Positions 14,190 through 20,405 of a DNA stretch of 20,405 nucleotides are shown in pieces. The stretch's first letter is position 1, and each line of letters starts with the position of its first letter. The notes beneath the pieces are model-generated. The model made no database searches. It had not been told where the DNA came from and saw only the letters and a program-made list of their open reading frames with translations. Position numbers and translations under genes: made by a program. The stretch comes from an uncultured Alphaproteobacteria bacterium (GTDB lineage Bacteria; Pseudomonadota; Alphaproteobacteria; Sneathiellales; Sneathiellaceae), in the NCBI GenBank assembly GCA_937910835.1, contig CALEMG010000118.1:1-20405 (forward strand), written 5' to 3'.

Positions 14190-15218
14190 CTATTTGATTG
14201 GAGGTGGAGGAAGCGGATTAAGAAGCTCTTCCACTTCAATTCGAAAGTGTTTTCGAGAGTTTGATGCCCATACCATCCTATGATTTTTCCCAATGTCAAT
14301 CTTGAAGTCCTCCGGACATTCAGGATGCTCAATCCAATGGACAATGGCTTCAAAGTTCCGATAGCTAAAAAATTCTTGGGCCGCTCGTAGCATCTTATAG
14401 GCCTCGACGACTTTCGCATTAGCTCCATGGAACTCTGCAGCAAGTTCGGCTATTGAGTCTCTGTTTTTTGCCTCTTCTCTTGCTAGAAATTCAAAGGCGG
14501 AATTTTCGCTATCACCATATTTTCCATAAATTTCAATAGCTTCGTATAGTTGACTAACTGCGCTATTCTTTCCAAAGCCATTTAGTGCAATTCCTCCTGA
14601 CAACTTCCCAATAACCTCAAAATACTCTCCAGATATCCCGCCTCCATTCGCTGCAATTTCTTGCCGAGGCGCGTAAACCAGCAGGTTGCCATCTTGCTTA
14701 TTAACCACTCTACGCAATACTTTAAATACAGAAACGGATTTCTTTAAGTTTGAGAGGGCGCGCTCAAAAGTTTCTGCAAAAGGAACTAATTCCCTTGTAC
14801 GCTCAGATATTTTTGAAACATTTCCGATTTCACCATACAAAAAGTCATAGGCGCGATTGTACGCTAGATCCTTATCAAATTTTCTGTCTACAACAATAAA
14901 ATCAGGAAAATGGCCATGTCCACAATCCGGACCAATTAGATACAAATAGCCGAGGTCGTCTAAAATCAAATATCCGCCATGTAGCCATTTGGAAGTAGTT
15001 CGGCACAAGTTGCAAGGTGCATACATGCCATCACGCTTTTTCAGATCAACGTTGATATTTTTCCGGATAATTTGGATTTCTCTATTCTTTGAAGGAACTA
15101 CCCCTTGCGCAACCCCAGGGAAGTCCTCAGGGAAATAATGCGATTTTCGGAATTCATCAAATTCCTTCCCAATTCTCTCGGGATCCTCATTATACCGTAT
15201 CCCTTTTTCGGTGCTCAA
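14190..15218 (-). CDS. AT-rich orphan gene: putative zinc-binding protein of unknown function
   Basis: The frame is open to 15320, but the upstream part reads unlike protein. A TTG at 15218 has GGAGGGGG (15222-15229) just upstream and gives 342 residues. Residues 1-64 are charged (DPERIGKEFDEFRKSHYFPEDFPG). Residues 66-103 hold PCNLC, GGYLILDDLGYLYLIGPDC and GHGHF, that is Cys69, Cys72, Cys99 and His101/His103, a likely zinc knuckle. A long mostly helical region follows, with a Gly-rich patch (ANGGGISGEYFEVIGKLSGG, 190-209) and a Pro-rich C-terminus (PLPPPP). There is no signal peptide or membrane segment. I know no named family. Codon use and G+C (near 42% by eye) are unlike both flanks, so it was probably acquired by transfer. 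It ends 8 bases from the MarR stop. Confidence 0.8.
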   Translation of the reverse strand: MSTEKGIRYNEDPERIGKEFDEFRKSHYFPEDFPGVAQGVVPSKNREIQIIRKNINVDLKKRDGMYAPCNLCRTTSKWLHGGYLILDDLGYLYLIGPDCGHGHFPDFIVVDRKFDKDLAYNRAYDFLYGEIGNVSKISERTRELVPFAETFERALSNLKKSVSVFKVLRRVVNKQDGNLLVYAPRQEIAANGGGISGEYFEVIGKLSGGIALNGFGKNSAVSQLYEAIEIYGKYGDSENSAFEFLAREEAKNRDSIAELAAEFHGANAKVVEAYKMLRAAQEFFSYRNFEAIVHWIEHPECPEDFKIDIGKNHRMVWASNSRKHFRIEVEELLNPLPPPPIK

Positions 15219-15221
15219 TAA

Positions 15222-15229
15222 CCCCCTCC
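15222..15229 (-). promoter_or_regulatory. Shine-Dalgarno that fixes the TTG start at 15218
   Basis: GGAGGGGG on the minus strand. Its GGAGG core is 6 bases before TTG 15218, good spacing. No other candidate start in this frame has a comparable site. Confidence 0.7.
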
Positions 15230-15246
15230 AACATACCAGAACAAAC

Positions 15247-15275
15247 AGAGTACATCTAGGGATGTCGTTTGTCAA
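15247..15275 (-). promoter_or_regulatory. Promoter of the AT-rich orphan, with a palindrome in its spacer
   Basis: Perfect -35 TTGACA (15270-15275 on the minus strand), a 17-base spacer, then TACTCT (15247-15252). The -10 start is about 28 bases upstream of the TTG start codon. An inverted repeat ACATC-TAGG-GATGT (15252-15265) sits between the two boxes, where a repressor would block polymerase. Confidence 0.55.
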
Positions 15276-15284
15276 GGAATTAGT

Positions 15285-15437
15285 ATGAAGGCGAAAACCA
15301 TTACACCATATGTAGTGCATTATATCCGAAACTACCTAGATGAACTACTTAATGAAGAACATTTCTTAAGTGAACAAATTGGAAAGAAAATTAGTGAAGA
15401 GGGATGGCTGGGGAACCTGGACTCGAACCAGGATTGA
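15285..15437 (+). CDS. Possible small ORF running into the tRNA-Gln antisense, 50 aa
   Basis: An ATG preceded by AGGA opens a 50-codon frame: MKAKTITPYVVHYIRNYLD, then a Glu/Leu-rich stretch, ending GWLGNLDSNQD. The first 40 codons look like ordinary amphipathic protein. The last ten are simply the antisense of the tRNA-Gln 3' half (WLGNLDSNQ), which often creates false C-termini in annotations. It may be the remnant of a gene cut at the tRNA boundary, or chance. It is divergent from the AT-rich orphan. Confidence 0.25.
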   Translation: MKAKTITPYVVHYIRNYLDELLNEEHFLSEQIGKKISEEGWLGNLDSNQD

Positions 15438-15478
15438 CGGAGTCAGAGTCCGCTGTCCTACCATTAGACGATTCACCA
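15405..15478 (-). tRNA. tRNA-Gln (anticodon CUG) with one acceptor-stem mismatch
   Basis: 74 bases with encoded CCA (15405-15407). The anticodon stem GCGGA/TCCGT encloses CTCTGAC, anticodon CTG, reading CAG. The T arm is CCTGG-TTCGAGT-CCAGG, and the D arm is GTC-TAATGGTAG-GAC. The acceptor strands are TGGTGAA and TTCCCCA; all pairs form except position 4 (U) against 69 (C). The first three pairs (U1-A72, G2-C71, G3-C70) and discriminator G73 used by glutaminyl-tRNA synthetase are intact. Its 3' end abuts the AT-rich islet. Confidence 0.93.
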
Positions 15479-15677
15479 CCACTCAGGCGGCGCGCCCGCG
15501 ATGTGCGGGGCTGGCGGCTCTACTAGCAATTCCTCGCCGTGCTGTCAACGCCCCTTCAACGCGCGGTCTCGCAAAATATATATATGAACCTTCCGCCGAA
15601 AACTGCTAGCATGGAGGAAAGGGATCGCGGCGTTTGTCGCCGCACCCGCAGAACTTATTACCTGGAGGTAGTCCTGG
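15479..15677. other. Intergenic region between tRNA-Gln and the Ppx/GppA gene
   Basis: G+C-rich next to the tRNA (including GGCGCGCC), then AAAATATATATATG, which may supply a -10 for the downstream gene. A GCGGCG-TTTGT-CGCCGC hairpin (15627-15643) falls in the probable leader of the phosphatase gene. A 34-codon frame from ATG 15611 overlaps the phosphatase start; I do not call it a gene. Confidence 0.5.
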
Positions 15678-16793
15678 GTGGCAACATCACAACCTCGGAG
15701 AACAGACAAGAGTGACCGCAGAAGATATCGACGCAAGTTTCACAACAACAGGGGATATGCGCCCGACATATTTGGCGCTCTTGATCTTGGGACCAATAAC
15801 TGCCGTCTGCTGATCGCGAAGCAGCAGGGCAAGGGATTTCGCGTTATCGATAGCTTCTCGCGCATTGTGCGGCTGGGTGAAGGCGTCAGCCTCACCGGTA
15901 AACTGTCCGACGATGCAATAGAAAGAACGGTCGAGGCGCTCGGCATCTGTGCGGATAAAATGCGCCGCGCTGGCGTCACTCATATGCGCTGCGTTGCGAC
16001 GGAGGTTTGCCGTAAAGCGGACAACAGCGATGACTTCCTTGATCGCGTGCGCCTTGATTGCGGGATCAATCTCGACATCATCACCACGGGGGAGGAGGCG
16101 GCGCTCGCGGCTGAGGGTTGCGCTCCGCTCATCGACTACCGTCATCAGAACGCGCTCGTCTTTGATATCGGTGGCGGCAGTACAGAGCTGGTCTGGCTCG
16201 GTCTCACGGGACGCAGGCAGAGCGAGGTTCTGGGCTGGATGTCGATCCCTGTCGGCGTGGTCACCCTGACCGAACGCCATGGCGGAATGCAGGTTTCCGA
16301 GGGCGCCTATGCCGACATGATCACCGATGTCCGCCATCATGTTGATGAATTCGAGGCGGAGCACGGCATCGCCGGGCAGATCCGCGAGGGGAATGTGCAG
16401 ATGCTCGGCACGTCCGGCACGGTGACGACGCTCGCCGGCGTGCATTTTGGGCTGGAACGCTATAGCCGTCGCCGCGTGGACGGAGCATGGCTGAACGCGG
16501 GCGCGATGCTGGATATTTGTCGTCGCTTGGCCACCAGCGATTACGAAACACGAAAGAAAGAACCCTGCATCGGGGAGGAGCGGGCCGACCTCGTCGTTTC
16601 CGGCTGCGCGATTGTCGAGGCGATGCACAGCCGCTGGCCGGTGAAGAAACTGCGCGTTGCCGACCGGGGCCTGCGCGAGGGGATGCTGCTCGGCATGATG
16701 CGGCGCGCAAAACGGGATCGCCAGAAGGCGGCAGAGGCCGCCACGCGCCAGCGTCGACAGAAGGCGGCATGCGAGCCGAAACCCGTCACATGA
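15678..16793 (+). CDS. Ppx/GppA family phosphatase (exopolyphosphatase / pppGpp phosphohydrolase)
   Basis: An actin-like ASKHA-fold enzyme that removes terminal phosphate from polyphosphate or converts pppGpp to ppGpp; sequence alone does not decide which. The motifs are GALDLGTNNCRLLIA (33-47, phosphate-1), TTGEEAALAAEG (136-147, with the catalytic Glu of the family), FDIGGGSTELVW (162-173, phosphate-2) and LGTSGTVTTLAG (243-254). At 371 residues it lacks the long C-terminal HD-like part of E. coli Ppx, as short alphaproteobacterial forms do. The N-terminal 30 residues and C-terminal 40 are strongly basic. The start is GTG 15678, with GGAGGT 10 bases upstream. The stop overlaps the rlmE start by ATGA, which implies coupled translation. 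Confidence 0.92.
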   Translation: MATSQPRRTDKSDRRRYRRKFHNNRGYAPDIFGALDLGTNNCRLLIAKQQGKGFRVIDSFSRIVRLGEGVSLTGKLSDDAIERTVEALGICADKMRRAGVTHMRCVATEVCRKADNSDDFLDRVRLDCGINLDIITTGEEAALAAEGCAPLIDYRHQNALVFDIGGGSTELVWLGLTGRRQSEVLGWMSIPVGVVTLTERHGGMQVSEGAYADMITDVRHHVDEFEAEHGIAGQIREGNVQMLGTSGTVTTLAGVHFGLERYSRRRVDGAWLNAGAMLDICRRLATSDYETRKKEPCIGEERADLVVSGCAIVEAMHSRWPVKKLRVADRGLREGMLLGMMRRAKRDRQKAAEAATRQRRQKAACEPKPVT

Positions 16794-17524
16794 GCCGGGG
16801 ACCGAAACGCTCGAGCGGCAAAAGCGCCACCGGCATGACCGGGCGCTTGCTCCATACCAAGGTGAAGTCAGCGCGAGGGCGCAAAACTTCTTCCACCAAC
16901 TGGCTGCAACGCCAACTGAACGATCCGTATGTGGCAGAGGCGCGGACACGGGGCCTGCGCTCCCGCGCGGCGTTCAAGCTGATGCAGCTTGATGAGCGAT
17001 ACAACCTCCTCAAATCCGGCGATGCCGTTGTCGATCTCGGCGCGGCGCCGGGCGGCTGGACGCAAGTGGCGGTGGGCCGCGTCGGTGCCGAAAAAGGCAA
17101 GGGCAAGGTGCTCGCGGTTGATATTCTTGAGATGGAACCGATCCCCGGCGCGGAGATCATGCAGCTTGATTTCACCGAAGATGGCGCCGACGAAAAGGTG
17201 AAGGCAGCCCTCGGCGGACCGGCGGATGCCGTTATCTCCGACATGGCCGCGCCAACGACGGGCCATAAGCAGACCGATCATTTGCGCATCGTCATGATGT
17301 GCGACCTCGCGCTCGAATTTGCCATCGATGTACTGGCTCCGGGCGGCGTCTTTATCGCGAAAGTCCTGAAGGGTGGCACGGAAAACGAGCTGCTGGAGCG
17401 GATGAAGAAGAACTTCACTCATGTCCGCCACGCCAAGCCCGAAGCCAGCCGCGCCGATTCCCGAGAGGCCTATGTCGTCGCCACCGGTTTTCGCGGAAAA
17501 GACGACGCGGACGCGGGCGAGTAG
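16790..17524 (+). CDS. rlmE: 23S rRNA 2'-O-ribose U2552 methyltransferase
   Basis: It methylates U2552 in the A loop of 23S rRNA during late 50S assembly, using S-adenosylmethionine. The FtsJ/RrmJ signature is complete: RSRAAFKL (Lys63), SAM motif VVDLGAAPGGWTQVA (80-94), AVISDMAAP (Asp151), GVFIAKVLKGG (Lys191) and SREAYVV (Glu226). The K-D-K-E spacing agrees closely with E. coli RlmE. The frame is open far upstream. The ATG at 16790 overlaps the phosphatase stop as ATGA and gives 244 residues. The ATG at 16769, behind AGAAGG, would add 7 residues and is the alternative. A basic, Ser-rich N-terminal extension (1-32) is common in this class. Confidence 0.95.
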   Translation: MSRGPKRSSGKSATGMTGRLLHTKVKSARGRKTSSTNWLQRQLNDPYVAEARTRGLRSRAAFKLMQLDERYNLLKSGDAVVDLGAAPGGWTQVAVGRVGAEKGKGKVLAVDILEMEPIPGAEIMQLDFTEDGADEKVKAALGGPADAVISDMAAPTTGHKQTDHLRIVMMCDLALEFAIDVLAPGGVFIAKVLKGGTENELLERMKKNFTHVRHAKPEASRADSREAYVVATGFRGKDDADAGE

Positions 17525-17706
17525 CCCTCCTTTTGCCCTGCTAATAAAAAATGGGTGCTATGCATAATTCGCTCTATGAATTTTAAAATCTGCCTGTATG
17601 ATTGCGCGGCAATTCCATAGATCGTTTCGCGGCCCCGTTGGAATATCTTGCCGGGTCCGAAATTGATCACCACCATATATTGTGCGCTGATGCGCCTGGA
17701 GTTGCC
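17525..17706 (+). other. Intergenic leader of guaB
   Basis: 182 bases, much more AT-rich than its flanks (AATAAAAAATGGG, TATGCATAATTC, TTTTAAAATC). It should hold the guaB promoter, but I cannot align a -35 and -10 with good spacing. It contains the small palindrome TATGCATA (17559-17566). No terminator for rlmE is visible. Confidence 0.4.
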
Positions 17707-19170
17707 ATGAATATCCGCGAAGCCTTTACCTTTGACGATGTGCTGCTGCAACCGGCGGCCTCCGAAATCCTCCCCACCCAGGTCGACACCACGACCCGGC
17801 TGACCCGGGAAATCACGCTTGGCATTCCGCTGATCTCTAGCGCCATGGACACCGTGACCGAGGCACCGATGGCCATCGCCATGGCACAGGCCGGCGGCAT
17901 TGGGGTGGTTCATAAAAACCTCGATATCGAAGAGCAGGCGAACGAGGTCCGCCGGGTGAAGAAATTCGAGGCCGGAATGGTCGTGAACACGGTCACCATC
18001 GCCCCCGATGAGCCGCTCTCCGAAGCGCTCTTCCTCATGCAGAATAACAAGATCTCCGGCATTCCGGTGACGGAGCGGGGCAGCGGCAAGCTGGTCGGCA
18101 TTCTCACCAACCGCGATGTGCGCTTCGCCACCGATACCCGTCAGCCGGTCAGCGAGCTGATGACGAAGGACAATCTGGTCACCGTGCGTGAGGTGGCGAC
18201 GCAGGACGAGGCCAAGCGCCTTCTCCATAAGCACCGGATCGAGAAACTCATCGTGGTAGATGACGACTATCGCTGCATCGGGCTGATCACGGTGAAGGAT
18301 ATTGAACGCTCCACCCTTTTTCCCAATGCGTCGAAGGATGAGCAGGGGCGACTGCGCGTCGCCGCCGCCGTTGGTATTGGCGATGACGGGCTTGCGCGGG
18401 CCGAGGCACTGATCGCCTCCGAGGTCGATGTACTCATCGTCGATACGGCGCACGGTCATTCCAGCCGGGTGCTGGAGGCGGTGAACCGGATCAAGAAGCT
18501 GAGTAATCGCACGCAGGTCATCGGCGGCAATGTCTCCACCGCCGACGGCACGAAGGCGCTGATCGATGCAGGTGTGGACGCGGTGAAAATCGGCATCGGG
18601 CCCGGTTCCATCTGCACGACGCGAATTGTTGCCGGTGTCGGCACCCCGCAGCTCACCGCAATTATGGATGCGGCGGCGGCGGCGCAAGGCTCCGGTGTTC
18701 CCGTCATTGCCGATGGCGGTATCAAGACATCGGGCGACCTTGCAAAGGCGCTGGCGGGCGGGGCAAGTTCCGCCATGATCGGTTCCCTCCTCGCGGGCAC
18801 CGACGAAAGCCCGGGGGAAGTTTTTCTCTATCAGGGCCGGTCGTTTAACTCCTATCGCGGCATGGGATCCTTGGGCGCAATGGCGCGCGGCTCGGCGGAT
18901 CGTTATTTCCAGCAGGAAGTCTCCGATAACCTGAAACTCGTGCCTGAAGGGATCGAAGGACGGGTGCCGCATCGCGGGCCCGCCAATGCGGTCATTCACC
19001 AGCTTGTCGGCGGCCTCAAGGCGGCGATGGGCTATACCGGATCGAAGGATATCGTGAGCCTGCAGGAGCGGGCGTCATTTGTCCGTATCACTAACGCGGG
19101 CCTGACCGAGAGCCATGTGCATGACGTTTCCATCACCCGCGAGGCGCCGAATTACCGGCAGAACGGATGA
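17707..19170 (+). CDS. guaB: Inosine-5'-monophosphate dehydrogenase
   Basis: It oxidises IMP to XMP with NAD+, the committed step of GMP synthesis. It has 487 residues, standard length. The N-terminus is FTFDDVLLQPAASEILP (7-23), PLISSAMDTVTE lies at 41-52, and paired CBS domains occupy about 92-205. The catalytic loop is GIGPGSICTTR with Cys303. GGNVSTADG, VIADGGIKTSGDLAKALAGGA and SYRGMGSLGAM give the phosphate and flap regions. The frame is open to 17602, but the ATG at 17707 has GGAG 6 bases upstream and the conserved N-terminus. The CBS pair usually binds ATP/GTP and sets oligomer activity. The stop overlaps the next gene by ATGA. Confidence 0.98.
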   Translation: MNIREAFTFDDVLLQPAASEILPTQVDTTTRLTREITLGIPLISSAMDTVTEAPMAIAMAQAGGIGVVHKNLDIEEQANEVRRVKKFEAGMVVNTVTIAPDEPLSEALFLMQNNKISGIPVTERGSGKLVGILTNRDVRFATDTRQPVSELMTKDNLVTVREVATQDEAKRLLHKHRIEKLIVVDDDYRCIGLITVKDIERSTLFPNASKDEQGRLRVAAAVGIGDDGLARAEALIASEVDVLIVDTAHGHSSRVLEAVNRIKKLSNRTQVIGGNVSTADGTKALIDAGVDAVKIGIGPGSICTTRIVAGVGTPQLTAIMDAAAAAQGSGVPVIADGGIKTSGDLAKALAGGASSAMIGSLLAGTDESPGEVFLYQGRSFNSYRGMGSLGAMARGSADRYFQQEVSDNLKLVPEGIEGRVPHRGPANAVIHQLVGGLKAAMGYTGSKDIVSLQERASFVRITNAGLTESHVHDVSITREAPNYRQNG

Positions 19171-20405
19171 CCCCTGCCGCCCGGCTTGCCGCCGCCACTG
19201 AGCTGCTGGAGATGATCAGCGTGGCCACGACCCCCGCCGAGCAGCATATCGGGACTTACTTCCGGAGCCGCCGCTATGCGGGGTCGAAGGACCGGCGTTG
19301 GGTCACCGAATTTGTCTATCGCGCGCTTCGCCGTCAGGGGGAGTTGGACTGGATCGCGGCTGAGACAGGACTTGATATATCGCCCCGAAGCCGCTCTTTT
19401 TTAAGCTTGATTCTGTTTGACGATGTTGCGCCGGAAGCCCTCGCGACAAACTGGTTCGGCGGACCTCATGGTCTCTCCGAATTGACGGCGGAAGAAGCGG
19501 CGGCGCTGGCAAAGGCCACGACGCTTGATCTCTCCACCATGCCTGTAGACGCGGCGGGAAATTTCCCGGCATGGCTCGCCGAAAAGATCATCGCGCAATA
19601 TGGCGAGCAGGCGAGAGCGGTCATGGCCGCTTATGGCTCCCGCGCGCCAGTCACGCTCCGGGTGAACGCCCTAAAGGGCGCGCGCAGCGATATTCAGTAT
19701 TTCCTGAAAAATGAGGGGATCGATGTCACGCCGACGGCATTGTCCCCGGACGGTCTAATTATTGAGGGGCGGTTGAACCTGAGTCGTCATCCGCTTCTGG
19801 AAAACGGCCGGATCGAGTTGCAGGATGAGGCGGCGCAAATTGCCTCCCGTCTCGCCGATGCACAGCCCGGCATGACGGTTGTGGATTTCTGTGCTGGCGG
19901 CGGTGGCAAGTCCCTCGCCATGGCCGCGACCATGGATTATGCGGGCAAGATTTACGCCTTTGATACCAATGCGCGGCGGATGCGCGATATCGCAGGCCGC
20001 GCAAAGCGAGCAGGGGTCACGCTGATTGAGCCGTTGGGAATCGCGGGTGATGACAGTGATGACGAGATTTTTGCAGCCCTTGTGGGCCAGATGGATCGGG
20101 TCTTTGTCGATGCACCCTGCTCGGGCTCTGGTACCTGGCGGCGGCAGCCGGACCAGAAATGGAAGCTGACCGCGGAACGACTCGCGGAGCTCACCGCGCT
20201 GCAGGCGGGTATCATGAGCCGCGCCGCGCCGCTGGTCGCCCCGGGCGGACGGCTTATTTACGCGACCTGCTCTATCCTGCGTGAGGAGAACGAGGCGCAG
20301 ATTGATGCCTTTTTATCGTCACATCCGGAGTTTAGTCTTCTTCCCGTGAGTGAGTTGTGGAAGACGGCGGGTCTTGACGGTAAATGGACAGGAGATGTCT
20401 TTGCC
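19167..20405 (+). CDS. RsmB/NOP-family RNA (cytosine-5) methyltransferase (3' partial)
   Basis: 413 residues are visible before the window ends. The N-terminal half (1-130) resembles the NusB/RsmB-like helical domain (RRWVTEFVYRALRRQGELDW). PVTLRVNALKG (161-171) precedes the SAM domain. Motif I is VVDFCAGGGGKSLAMA (238-253). Motif IV is VDAPCSGSGTWRRQPDQKW with Cys318. Motif VI is YATCSILREENE with Cys368; two cysteines at these places are the m5C-methyltransferase signature. The target is most likely 16S rRNA, but which cytosine is not decided by sequence. The start ATG overlaps the guaB stop as ATGA. The position beside guaB is common in alphaproteobacteria, where guaA often follows. Confidence 0.92.
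   Translation, partial: MTPAARLAAATELLEMISVATTPAEQHIGTYFRSRRYAGSKDRRWVTEFVYRALRRQGELDWIAAETGLDISPRSRSFLSLILFDDVAPEALATNWFGGPHGLSELTAEEAAALAKATTLDLSTMPVDAAGNFPAWLAEKIIAQYGEQARAVMAAYGSRAPVTLRVNALKGARSDIQYFLKNEGIDVTPTALSPDGLIIEGRLNLSRHPLLENGRIELQDEAAQIASRLADAQPGMTVVDFCAGGGGKSLAMAATMDYAGKIYAFDTNARRMRDIAGRAKRAGVTLIEPLGIAGDDSDDEIFAALVGQMDRVFVDAPCSGSGTWRRQPDQKWKLTAERLAELTALQAGIMSRAAPLVAPGGRLIYATCSILREENEAQIDAFLSSHPEFSLLPVSELWKTAGLDGKWTGDVFA

Noticed and set aside
14170..14200. Possible att repeat of the tRNA-Gln 3' end at the left islet border
   Set aside because: I found no copy of the tRNA 3' sequence there, so a simple integrase-style insertion is not supported.
15611..15715. 34-codon upstream ORF before Ppx/GppA
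   Set aside because: No clear Shine-Dalgarno and unremarkable composition; it overlaps the phosphatase start by chance.
15687..16949. 420-codon open frame on the minus strand
   Set aside because: It is antisense to the Ppx/GppA gene, which has all its family motifs.
17470..18999. 509-codon open frame on the minus strand
   Set aside because: It is antisense to guaB with no start signal or recognisable motif.

Overview
The window looks like chromosomal DNA from an alphaproteobacterium, probably of the Rhodospirillales/Sneathiellales/Kordiimonadales type; the order is a guess. The basis is moderately high G+C, a class I PHA synthase, and three gene neighbourhoods I recognise as common in this class: hom-glpX-recJ, ppx/gppA-rlmE, and guaB followed by an RsmB-like methyltransferase. 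All identifications come from reading motifs. No database search was run.

Left part (1-4014). A 5'-truncated protein has a long CNPC cysteine-repeat region fused to a cytochrome P460 domain with a CYECH heme motif. It converges on phaC (minus strand), and the hairpin terminator between them encodes the last residues of PhaC. Divergent from phaC is an OmpA-like envelope protein with a disordered acidic linker.

Core metabolic block (4116-9417, plus strand). It holds an AlaC-type aminotransferase, homoserine dehydrogenase, GlpX fructose-1,6-bisphosphatase and RecJ. The genes are tightly spaced and probably co-transcribed. A tRNA-Glu(UUC) follows.

Mixed small-gene region (9687-14181). There is an orphan 100-aa protein and a large pentapeptide-repeat protein on the minus strand that appears split by a frameshift at about 10375-10386. 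Two short orphans flank a single-domain PilZ protein (candidate c-di-GMP effector), and a four-helix membrane protein lies behind a conserved-looking inverted repeat. A hotdog thioesterase is divergent from a MarR regulator, with a perfect 18-bp MarR-type palindrome between them.

AT-rich islet (14182-15404). One 342-aa protein of unknown function has a CxxC...CxH zinc-binding signature. It uses a TTG start behind a strong Shine-Dalgarno and has its own TTGACA promoter with a palindrome in the spacer. The islet ends exactly at the 3' end of tRNA-Gln(CUG). Its base composition differs sharply from both flanks, so it is the best candidate here for horizontally acquired, undescribed content.

Right part (15678-20405, plus strand). 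This is housekeeping: a Ppx/GppA phosphatase overlapping rlmE by ATGA, then guaB overlapping an RsmB/NOP-family RNA methyltransferase by ATGA. The last gene runs off the window.
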